Source: Antedon mediterranea (Eukaryota > Echinodermata > Crinoidea > Comatulida > Antedonidae). From it: a stretch of DNA of 64,000 nucleotides. The notes beneath the pieces are model-generated. The model was not told the DNA's origin, made no database searches, and worked only from the letters and a program-made list of their open reading frames with translations. Both the position numbers and the translations under genes were made by a program. The DNA lies in assembly GCF_964355755.1 (NCBI RefSeq), contig NC_092675.1, positions 28,918,912-28,982,911 of the forward strand, in the 5' to 3' direction. Position 1 is the stretch's first letter. Every line of letters begins with the position of its first letter. Below are positions 54,049 through 64,000 of this stretch, one piece after another.

Positions 54049-57000
54049 CTACGGCCATATGACATGATGATGTTCCCGATATGATAGCTAGTTTGTTGGT
54101 GATGTTTTCCTGTTGTTCAGTCAAGCCTAGCATACCTTAAATCCAGAAAAATAGAACACACATCGCTTCATAGGTTAGCACCAAAACACACAAGCAAATG
54201 CACATAAATTATTAAAAATTTTACATGCACAATAATACAAAATAGTCAGATAAAATATTTATGCAAGAAAGTTTTGTTGTTAATATAGAATTGATAGCTT
54301 TAATATTTTTCTTATTTGGAATTATAATATATTGAACTATAACATATTCAACCTTAACTTTGTTTATTTATATTACATAATTTCTTTTAGGAAGGGGTTG
54401 GGGGTTGGGAAAGGGTTAGAATTGCATATATTTAAAAACATAATTTAAACATTTTTCAGGATTTTAGTAGCACAGTATTTTTTCAAAAGTACAATTGAAT
54501 GAATTTTAAATAAACAAAGTTTATAAATATGTGAATTTGTAAATATAGTATAGTTGCAAAAAAGCATACCAATTCCTCCAGCATGAGCGTCAATTATGGA
54601 ACATCCAACTGGGATACCAGGATGAAGACCTAAGTCATTAGCAGCACTTGTACTTAAACCATTTCCAACTGGTTCACCAGGGGATAAAACAACATTCCCT
54701 AAAAATGTAATTGTTAAAATTTAAACATGTAAAATAGACATGCTATTGGTTTTGATTTCGGATAATTGAGATTTTAAAATAGAAAAGTATATACTGTAAC
54801 TGTGATGGCTAATAAACTGGATTTTTATGAAGATAATAAATTATGAAAAACTGTCATTTCTGTATTTACATGTAATTAGTTACCCAAATTTCAACTGCTT
54901 ATAATACTAGTTAATATTAATATATTTCATGTAGTAATCTCATTGTTTAATCCGATGTATTTTTAAACTGTTTATTCTTTATTATATGTTTTGTATGGAG
55001 TTGTATAAATAAAAAAAAAGTAAATAATATTTTAGATGAAAATCTTGTCTATTACCTATTTAAGTTATAGGCCTATTAGAGAATGCCTCGTTTGGGAAAC
55101 TCCTATTCAGGCAACACCCCTATTTAGGGGACATCTTTACTGTAAAAGGTAAATATATGTTTTGTTTAACACTACAGCCAACCCCTAAGGGATTTCTTTG
55201 GTCTTAAAGGTGTCTCTTAATAGTGGTTCTACTGTATATTGAAGTAATTTGTTGTATTATGCATTTATTTTTTAAATTTTGAAAATATAATGTAAAACTA
55301 ATTATTAATTAAATAATCTAAAGATGACAAGTTATTACCAATTTTTGCAAAGTCATTAAGCAATAGTTCTTCTAAGCCAATCTGCTTCATGAACGACTCA
55401 TCCCATTGGTTCTTACCATCACTGTCGGCTTGATAGGCCCACTTACAAACTAATGAGCAGAGAGATCTAAAAACAGTGTTATAATAACAATGTAACTGTT
55501 TGTTAAGAAATATTACTATTACATCTTTCCAAAAACTGGATGATCCTCGTCGGCTAACCCAACAAAGGTATAAACAATGTAATTGACTCCATTTTCGGTT
55601 TCAAATCAAATAATTGCTGTATCATACAAATAACTAACTAAGAGACATAGATGAGTTGAATTTTGATAGTAAAATAAACATTCTATTAACTAATTACAAA
55701 AGATTCCTTACTTGATTTGATATCTTACAATTGCAATAATTACAGTAGATTGTAGTAAATGTATGTTTTTTATGCTTTTTTATATTTTTGTATACATTTC
55801 TTAGCTAAGTCGCACTGTTTACTTTCCTACAAAATGACACTGTCATGTGACTTTAATAAATATGTTGTAACATAATTAAGAGAGAACATCTGGATCATAA
55901 AATATTTAATATAATTATTTTGTAAATCCAAGGATCTTTAAATAACATTTGAATACTGTAACATAACGAATATATTTGAATGTCTTAATTATTTACTGTA
56001 TTTGCAATTTTTAACCATCTTTAATGTATTTTTAACCTTTTTATCTGCTGCAGTGTATAAAAAAAGATTTTTTGATTCTGTATTTCAAATTAGAGCAAAT
56101 AAAGATGAAATTGAATTGAATATTGTCTAGTGAAATTACTGAATTCGACTACTTTAAAATTAATCATTTCTGGCAGGTCTTGTAACATCAAGTAAAAGTA
56201 TATTCATAAAGTTGTAGAATTACCTTGTTGTTGATCCAGTTGCCTTGTATGTCATGTAATCTGGAAGATCAAAGAAATTTCCAGCTTTTGCCCAAGTCTC
56301 TGGAAGATTCTTTAAAAAAAACAGTGATGATGAAAAAAGTGATGAATGAAAGGATGTGGTCAGGTGTCAACGTGTATTCAGCAAGAAGGTAAACGTATCA
56401 ACAACGTCAGTACACTACATTTAATTAATCTAACATAAATCTATAAATATCAATTAATACTAATATATAGATAAAAAATGGCTGTGGTTAAGAGAAGCAC
56501 ATCCTCTCTTCTTGCGGCAACATTTCTATAGCGCTGTCTATTTGCATGTCAAAACAATAACATTAAAAATGGCACTTGATATCCGAACTAAAAAAAACAG
56601 TTTGGAAGAACGATAGTATATTGGATCTCAAAAACCAAATTATACCATGTATGCACTGCCATTTCAATGTACCACAATGTTTTAAACTTTTAGGGCACGG
56701 TTTGGTTAAGAGGGCATTATAGTACGATTTGCTTAAATTGAATCATACCTCTTTCAACCACAGAAGCTTTGGTGGTTCCATTTCTAATGACATGCTGCCA
56801 CCAACATATTTTAAGACGTCATGGTGCGTAGCATTGATTCTTTGTGCCTGGGCATGTGCTCTGTGGTCCATCCACATCACAACATTCTGTTCATTGCTTC
56901 CTAGAATGTATTTAAAAATAAATTGTTAAACCTACAGAATACTATAATACTGTAGAGTTTACAAATACACCATACAAACAAAATGTGCATGGTGTGTGTT

Positions 57001-57996
57001 ATTGAACCTCCAGAGTTTTAGGCTGTGTTCGGACATAAAATCAGCTGTAACTGTGGAATACCCTTGAGAGTTAAATTAGTGATCATTCGGACGATGACAA
57101 CAAAAAAACCAGTTTGAAATATACTGTAAAAAAAATCAAAACTTGATATTTTTGATAATTAAAAAGAATTCTTAATTAAAAAGTATTTTTTTACTCTTTA
57201 TTTAAATTTAAAATAAATATGCAAATTAGGCATTTTAAAAACTTTATAAATCAAAACGTACCAGATGGACTAACAGATATTGGTTGGAAATTTGCATCAA
57301 GAGCAACAAGGGAACAAGTTGCATCAAAACCAATTCCTTTTATACATTTCTTGTCGATGTTATTGGTCACTTTCTGTAAAATGATATCAAGTCTTAAACA
57401 CATTAGATATAAGCTTAACAGAAGATTAAATATTTATATCATTATATAATTATAGGGTGAATATAACTTTGATGATGAAAACCAAATTCTGGTATTTTGT
57501 GATCGAGCCCGGTTTGGATACTTAATTTTGAAATTCTTGTTACTCCTCATTGTCTTTGAGTACAATGGTACCATTGTCTACCATTTACTTTCATCATATT
57601 TCCTAGATAATAGAGGGACTTTCTTTTTGGGGGTGGGGAAAGGGGTAGATGGGGAAGGGGTAGATGGGGAGGGGTAATGTTCTTTTAATCTTAGCTGTAG
57701 ACATTCAGTAACCTGGTGGTGCTCCATACAAAATACCAGAAACTGATTTTATCAAGGCCAAAATAAACTAATTCCGAAAGCGTATACAACTCTCAACCTA
57801 TGTATACCTTGACAACTTCACAGCAACAGGCCCAAATATTTTCACTGGACTGTTCATATAACCCTGGTCTGGGTTCCCAAATTTTAATTTCAGCACTTGC
57901 TGAAGATTTTATTTCCCCTTTGTTATCAACAACAGCAGCTCTTACACTGCTAGTACCAACATCAACACCAACAAAGAAACAATTGAAATCTGACAT
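54049..57996 (-). CDS. FGGY: FGGY-family carbohydrate kinase, 5' seven exons
   Basis: Exons on the minus strand with GT-AG borders and consistent phase: 57,808-57,996; 57,262-57,373; 56,749-56,900; 56,224-56,309; 55,339-55,466; 54,570-54,698; 54,049-54,135. Together they give about 294 aa starting [17 protein letters not shown], with the N-terminal phosphate-binding [46 protein letters not shown] and ISGTSSCHM. These match the metazoan FGGY/YDR109C-type kinase (ATP-dependent phosphorylation of a ketose such as ribulose; cytosolic). The animal protein is about 550 aa, so the C-terminal half is absent. Exon 7 ends in a good donor (G|GTATTA), so more exons are expected beyond, but only 600 bp separate it from gene 14. 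Shares a 225-bp head-to-head gap with UROD. Confidence 0.9.
54394..54416 (+). other. G-quadruplex motif in an FGGY intron
   Basis: Four runs of 3-5 G separated by 2-3 nt (GGGG-TT-GGGGG-TT-GGG-AAA-GGG), in the intron between exons 6 and 7. The G-rich strand is the non-transcribed strand's complement for FGGY, i.e. the plus strand. Confidence 0.7.
57629..57674 (+). other. G-quadruplex-prone G4 tract in FGGY intron 1
   Basis: Seven runs of four or more G within 46 bp, arranged around GGGGTAGATGGGG repeats, on the plus strand. A short tandem repeat by form; strongly G4-prone by pattern. Confidence 0.75.
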
Positions 57997-58221
57997 TATT
58001 ACAAGTAATTAACATTAAAATAAAAGTATTTTTTAACATTAAAAAACATTCTATTGATGCAAATTCAGCTGTTCAACCACAAAAACATCACACTCTAGTA
58101 TGTTAAAAAGACGGCACACAGTGTGTAAAAAATGGGTGAATTGCGGATCAACACGATTATGCTTATTCATACCCGGAAATACATAACATTTTACTTTGTT
58201 ATGTAACTTTGTTCGGACAAC
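57997..58221. promoter_or_regulatory. Bidirectional FGGY/UROD promoter region
   Basis: Only 225 bp separate the FGGY ATG (57,996, minus) from the UROD ATG (58,222, plus). I see no strong TATA box. Both genes are housekeeping metabolic genes, which fits a shared divergent promoter. Confidence 0.6.
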
Positions 58222-61200
58222 ATGGCTGCGCCCACAAAAGTCAATCTGGAGGTTAGTTGTTTTTGTTTTTTACATTCCATATGATTATATAGAAAGTAAA
58301 TTAGACCAAGATCAGTGAATATCTATAGCTACAGTCCATGATGTATGAGTAATGTCTGTTTAGATAACTTCCTACACTCGCGGTTTATGCTAGGCTGAGG
58401 CCTAGATTATAGATAGAGGAGTATAACTGTAGAATAGGAGGAGAAGCCTCTGTTTAGTGTTGGCCTACACAGCAATGCAGGCAGAGGTAGGCAGTTGGGC
58501 GCGGGCGGGCGGCCTAGCTACCTGACCTTTGGCTGGCTCGGGTAGCCAAAGCTAGGCCCTAATGTGAAGGTGCTTCCTTATTGTTGAAAAGCTGGGAATT
58601 GTTGTATTCATACATTCCTTATAAAAAGTAGTACATTTATTTTAAAAGTATTTTTATAAATTATAAATAAAATATTTTCCATAAAAATAAAATAAAAGAG
58701 ATTGGCCATCTTATTTTTAAAATAATAATGGCCTTTAATTTTCATAGTTCCAGACAGAATTATATCATAATAATTTGCATAATTTGTTTAGTTTCCAAAA
58801 TTGAAAAATGACCTGATTATTCGGGCTGCAAGAGGCGAAAAAACTGAGCGAGTTCCAGTGTGGGCAATGCGGCAGGCCGGCAGATATCTACCTGGTATGT
58901 TGAGCAAATCATTTTCCATTTTAGTTTTGTAAAAAAAAAATTCTGAAAATAAAACATTTATATAAAAAAGTTCTGAATGTGCTAATTTTTTTCTGTTTCA
59001 GAGTTTCGTGAGTTAAGAGCAGAACATAATTTTTTCAAAATTGTGCAGACGCCTCCATTAGCATGTGAAATAACATTACAGGTACAGTTTTATAATTTTT
59101 TAAAACTTAAATTAAATTTAATTAGTTAAAAATTTAAATTAAAAATGGTTATTTTCAATATTTGTTTTCTAGTTATAACTTATGATGACCATTTTCTAGT
59201 TCATGTTATTTATATAAGACATTTTTAATCGGGATACCCGAGTCTAGTACTCTCTCATCTTCTCTACTTCTTCTTCCATCTGGACACTATTGAGCCAACT
59301 TTCAAGTCCTACTAGTTCTTTACGCGCTCTGAAACATGACATGCATATACTAGGGTAATAGGTGAACAAAGCTATAGAGAGAAAATGTTCGCACTTCAAC
59401 CGGATACAGAATTATGACATAATATTCGTCGTAATATAGCCGTGTTTGGTGTCATTTCAAAGGTCTTGTCTTGGAGAATAAGAATATATACAGTAAAACC
59501 TTATTTATGATATTGTGACGTCACTTCTGCTCCCGGAAATTTGGTAGCGAGGTTATTGATGTGTATGTGACGTTACATCATGTCTTATGATGTCATTACA
59601 GCTTCTTTTGCTGTACCCTGAGTATCGCACATTTGTGCTTGTTTATATAAGATTGATTATATAAAAGACACATTTGTTATTTTAAATTAGGTACTTTATT
59701 GATTAGCCAGATGTTTCTGGATTAATTACAACATAAATAAAGAAATAAAAAAAGAAAAAGAAAGTAAAAATAAGTACAGAAAGATATTTCATAGTCTTTA
59801 AATTGAACATTAAATTATATTTTTAGCCTATTAGGCGGTTTCAATTAGATGCTGCTATAATATTTTGTGATATTCTGGTTATCAACCAAGCATTAGGTAT
59901 GGAGTGTGTAATGGTACCAGGAAAAGTAAGTATACAACCTTTATACTAATAGTGTATACTATATGTATGAGTTTAGAAAAAAAATATCACCTGATAGATG
60001 AAAAAAGAATGAAATAAGTAATTCGTACAGCTACATTTCTTTTTGAAAGATATAGATAATGTTATACTTTTTGGAAAAATTTGGCAACATTTAATCACTC
60101 ACAACATTCACTTAAACACGAAAAATTCTGTAAAAGTAACAGCTGATATAAACTACTTAAAAAATATATGATGTAGTTTTAATACAAATATATAAATATC
60201 ATAATGTAATTCACTTTATCCATTTGATAATTTCAAGTGAAATATGTTGCTATTCTCAAATTTATTATTATACATTGATATCTATGTTATAATGAGTTTA
60301 ATTGGTCAATCATTTTTATTTCAGGGACCAACTTTCCCGCAGCCCATTGCAAAACCTGAAGATCTGAAGCGGCTTGACAAAGATGTAAATGTACGAGATA
60401 AACTGAGCTATGTGTTTTCTGCAATAACCTTAACTAGGCAAGAGTTGAAAGGTCAAGTTCCTCTTATAGGCTTTGCTGGAGCACCGGTAAGAAAGAAATG
60501 TTTTCAAGGTTGCTACTATAAAGCTCTGTCTACACTATCAAACTAGTTTAACAAAAAAGTGTGATGTGCCCAAATATGGTAGTGATTGGGCTTTATACAT
60601 TAGATAGAGATTCTGTGTTATCTTCTGTCGGAATAAAACTTTGTAATCTAATATTTCACCATTTTCTTTTTAGTGGACATTAATGGCATATAGCATAGAA
60701 GGAGGGGGATCAAAGACATACTCCAAATCTAAGAAATGGCTTTATACTCATGTTGAAGCAAGCCATCAGTTCCTGCAAATTCTCACAGATGTAATTGTTC
60801 CATATTTGGTGTGCCAGGTAGAAGCTGGTGCTCAGGTAAGATGACTCAATATGATTCATTTGGAAACTTGAAATGAAAAATGAAGATTAATAAATCAGAC
60901 TATAGGTCATTTTGTAGTTTTAATAAACTATTCACTTTTGTAAAATAAAACCACAAAAAATTAATTATTTCACTTATAAAAAGACAAACAAAACGGTTAA
61001 TTTTAACCCAAAACCATTGTCTGACAGACAATTAAAGTGTTGTTTGCGTTAAATTACATTTTTCAGATAAATCAGGTAAATTCTTTATCCAGTTTTTGGT
61101 AAAAGTGAATAATTATTATGTGACATTAAAATGGCATTTTCAACAAAAAATTAAATTTTGTTTATGAGGACAATATTTCTTTATTTAAAATAAATTGAAT

Positions 61201-63197
61201 TGGCTGTCAACATGGACAATTTAAATAAAAATGTGTTTTAGACCGATTTCTTTGCGATTATATTCTACATTTGGTCATTTCTCTGAATTGATTATTAAAG
61301 AGCCCTCAATAAAACATACATACAGTATTTGTCATTTTTGTATTCTTACTGTTTCATGTTTATCAACTTTTTAGTGAAGGTTGTTATGTCAGTTGATTTT
61401 TTAAAAAAATTTTAAAAATACAAAGAAACATTTATAAATTAAGTTCTCATGACAAATTCACTAAAAATAAATTAAAATGCATATAGTAATAAGGATTTTA
61501 AAGAATTAAAATGAACGTTTTTGCATTCCACATAGGCAGGCATTAAAAATGAAATAATGTGAACTAATGGCATTGTGCGTAACATGATTAAAAAGCCTGT
61601 TGATGCAATGTACTGGCAGACCAGAACAAACATAATTTGTGATGGAATTCTAAACTAATTAATGCTTGTCTCAGCTTGGTTTAGATACTGCAGATGATAA
61701 CGGGATGTTCTGAGAACAAAAATTTATGGTTTTATAATTGTGTAACAAAACAATTTTATTACAAAACTTTCATATGTTCTTGGTTTCAATATTTTTTTTA
61801 TAATACAGATTTATCTTTTGAACATGCCGATAATCTATTGTTTTGATCTTAAAGTGGTTTTTATTGATTAATATATATGTTATGTCTCTTTCTAATAGTG
61901 TAATAAGTGCAGCGTTTACCTTTGTACAATTGTTTGTGGCTTGTCAGTTCCTATATGTTCAGTTGAAATTAACAATTGTAAAAATAAAACTTTAAAGATG
62001 TTTAGTGAGATCCAACTTACGCAAATTGCCTCTACAGATGTATTGTGTGTATTGCCCCCAAAAACATGAAAAATTAAGATTAACTAAATCAGACTTTGAA
62101 TAGGTTAGTTTGTAGTTTTAATCAAATTAATCATTGGCTGGCAGCCAATTTTACCATTTTTCACTTTAAATTACAGTTTTTTCAGGTAAATCATTTTTGG
62201 TTAGATGCAATATTTGGTCAAAGTGGATAACTGTTATGTGACATTAAAATTGCAATAAAAAGAAAATGCTCAAATGAATTTAAACTATTGGTCAAGCGTA
62301 AATAATCTGCATAAAACATGAATGTTTGATCCAAAATGACCAGGTTAATGAAGTTTAAAACCCATTAATTTGTATAAGAATGAACTATTGCTATCATTAT
62401 TCTATAATTTTGGTACTGTACTACAGGAGTGAGAATGTAAGGAAGACGATGAAAGCATATTGATCAAAACGTCAAGAAACTTAACAGTTCTTTTCAGAAC
62501 TAATGTACATGGTGTACCGCAAACTTTATATCATATTGATTTCGCTATGCAAACCTTCAAATAAAATGTATTTAATTTTGTTGTTTGACATTATAGCTTT
62601 TACAAGTGTTTGACTCGCATGCTGGTATCCTTGGTAAAGACTTATTCTGTACATTTTCTCTTCCTTACCTGAAACAAATTGTTACAAGAGTCAAGGATTC
62701 ACTTCGATCAAAATCTATCAAACCTGTTCCAATGGTATGTTTACTTTATTTGCATTCATATCTGTCGTCCTAAAATAAACTTGTATAAAAATAAATTTGA
62801 GGCCTTTTCATTTTAATCGTACTGTATAACTGAGGTGTTTTAATATTATATAACAGTTTAGTTATGTGTATACAAATACTGCAGCAATAATTACATGATT
62901 TTTGTGGTCATTTGTACAGCTGCTGCAATACTATAGATATGAACAGCTTATATTGATTGAACTAATAATTTATATAAATTACTATAATATTTCTTAGTTA
63001 AAAGCCAAACTGTTTTACTAATTATGTTTTCTCCTGATATCAAATGTAGGTGTCTCAAATAATTTTTGCTAGTATGTCAACATTTTTATGTCTTAGATTG
63101 TGTTTGCAAAAGATGCGCACTATGGCCTTGAAGAATTAAATAACAGTGGATATGATGTTGTAGGCCTAGATTGGACAATTCAACCTCAGCAAGCACG
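58222..63197 (+). CDS. UROD: Uroporphyrinogen decarboxylase, first eight exons
   Basis: Exons with GT-AG borders and consistent phase: 58,222-58,251; 58,792-58,894; 59,002-59,081; 59,827-59,925; 60,325-60,486; 60,674-60,835; 62,597-62,734; 63,097-63,197. They give about 291 aa starting [10 protein letters not shown]. The conserved [12 protein letters not shown] holds the substrate-binding arginines. The catalytic Asp is in IIFCDILV, followed by [20 protein letters not shown] and VVGLDW. The enzyme removes four carboxyl groups from uroporphyrinogen III to give coproporphyrinogen III in cytosolic heme synthesis. The animal protein is about 365 aa, so the C-terminal exons (with the conserved GHG motif) lie right of the window. 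The last exon ends in phase 2. Confidence 0.95.
59200..59700. other. Part of UROD intron 3, possible old repeat
   Basis: A locally less AT-rich stretch with a TGACGTCA palindrome near 59,516 and a related TGACGTTACATCA near 59,569. Its base composition differs from the surrounding intron, suggesting an inserted repeat. No coding content is seen. Confidence 0.35.
60836..62596. other. UROD intron 6, with a partial internal duplication
   Basis: AT-rich 1.8-kb intron. Bases near 60,880-61,150 and 62,075-62,255 share a series of words in the same order (TAAATCAGACT, TTTGTAGTTTTAAT, TATGTGACATTAAAAT), indicating an old duplication. No gene is seen. Confidence 0.45.
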
Positions 63198-63635
63198 GTA
63201 AAATGTTACATTGTTTTCCTTAAAAGCTCTGTTTACACTAATCAAAAAAGTGTGATGTTATAACTATGTAATGCTTTTTAAAAACAAGTATTATAGATTT
63301 GAAAGGTCAATACTTACTTTCGTTATGACAAACTGTGAGGCAAGCATGAGATTTCAAAATTACACACTCTTGGTAACATCATGAAACTTAATGCAAAGTT
63401 GTCGAGACACAGATCATCAAGAGTAGCATGAGTCTGCTAAAAACATTGTTTAGCTAGTATCAAGTTCAAGTTCAACTCTCCTCAAAGGGAGACTTTATTC
63501 TGTATATAGGCCAGTGGCTTTAAAACATAAACATTTCTTTAGTGTGTCAGATGTTTGTTTCTTGACACCACATACAATAAAATCTGCTAATGACTTAATC
63601 ATAATTAATGAAACAAAGTAGAACATATTTAAAAT

Positions 63636-63878
63636 TTAATTTGGAATGAGACGATTTCTTTCTTGATTATATAATGGACAGTTAAAAATAAGATAAAAAA
63701 CATCCTCTACTTTTCCTCTTTTACATAGTCTACAAATACAGGGAACATTTATCCATTTACCTATTTGGGCTTCTAAATTCAGAATATCAAGTCTTGCTGT
63801 ATGTGTACAGTATACTAATAGTAATTCATTTGTTTGTAAAATTGTATGAATACCCAGTATGTGTATGAGAATGCTCAT
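63636..63878 (-). pseudogene. LINE reverse-transcriptase C-terminal fragment
   Basis: An 80-codon open frame contains CRLCKRGKVEDVFYLIFNCP followed by a Tyr and Arg-rich end. This is the pattern of the zinc-binding C-terminal region of non-LTR retrotransposon polyproteins in invertebrates (CxxC, Glu-Asp, Phe-x-Cys-Pro-x-Tyr). It is a short dead fragment inside the UROD intron after exon 8. Confidence 0.6.
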
Positions 63879-64000
63879 ACATCATTTACATTATCTCTTT
63901 TACATTATGTCAAGTCCCTGGCATTATGCTCTCAAGATCTCACACCACACACCTGAAATCTCACACTTGTTCACCAATTTCAATCTTTATTTTATTAAAA

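Noticed and set aside
60244-60546. A 100-codon open frame as a separate gene
   Set aside because: Its central part is UROD exon 5 (60,325-60,486); both ends are intron sequence.

Overview
This is a metazoan nuclear window. Spliced genes with GT-AG introns, TATA and CCAAT promoters, AATAAA signals and DNA transposons rule out a prokaryote. It is AT-rich. An invertebrate is the best guess, perhaps a marine deuterostome such as an echinoderm, but nothing in the sequence fixes the phylum.

Bases 1-53,446 are a tandem, same-strand array of 14 intronless genes or gene relics for type I membrane receptors. Each has a signal peptide, three Ig-like domains, a Thr/Asn-rich stalk, one transmembrane (TM) helix and a tyrosine-rich cytoplasmic tail. 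I sort ectodomains into four types by N-terminus: type I starts MNRN, type II MLSQ, type III MFLH and type IV MLSSK. Tails fall into three classes. Tail A (about 280 aa) has many YxxI/V motifs. Tail B (about 140 aa) has YVND, YQDI and YLIPL. Tail C (about 185 aa) ends in the ITIM-like SLYLEI. In order the genes are 1 (I-A, frameshifted), 2 (II-B), 3 (I-C), 4 (III-B, broken), 5 (I-A), 6 (III-B, broken), 7 (IV-B/C, broken), 8 (IV-C, shortened), 9 (IV-A), 10 (II-B, truncated), 11 (IV-A), 12 (III-A), 13 (II-A) and 14 (II-A). The same ectodomain occurs on different tails and the reverse, so the array looks like a combinatorial paired-receptor locus in the general manner of vertebrate KIR/LILR clusters. 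No orthology to those is claimed. The window opens inside the 3' flank of another tail-B copy, so the array continues to the left.

The array is evolving by recombination inside coding sequence. A 3,965-bp unit (44,667-48,631 and 48,632-52,596) is repeated in tandem with no difference that I found, and its junction lies just after the TM helix. It therefore created gene 13 as a hybrid of gene 14's ectodomain and gene 12's tail. Genes 3 and 5 share an almost identical 1-kb ectodomain but have different stalks and tails. About 120 bp encoding the end of Ig3 and the hinge is nearly invariant in all copies. Promoters carry CCAAT boxes, and most leaders carry short upstream ORFs conserved within each type.

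Spacers hold transposons. A 1,610-bp hAT-like element with a perfect 8-bp target duplication (8,252-9,861) is nested in an older inverted-repeat element with (GACA/GACC)n arrays. A TTAA-flanked MITE (23,543-24,163) has intact empty sites in paralogous spacers. A fold-back MITE lies near 32.2-32.4 kb.

Bases 54,049-63,197 hold two ordinary spliced genes transcribed divergently from a 225-bp gap: FGGY carbohydrate kinase on the minus strand (seven exons, about 294 aa, with the C-terminal half missing here) and uroporphyrinogen decarboxylase on the plus strand (first eight exons, running off the right edge). The array either truncated FGGY or sits in one of its introns.
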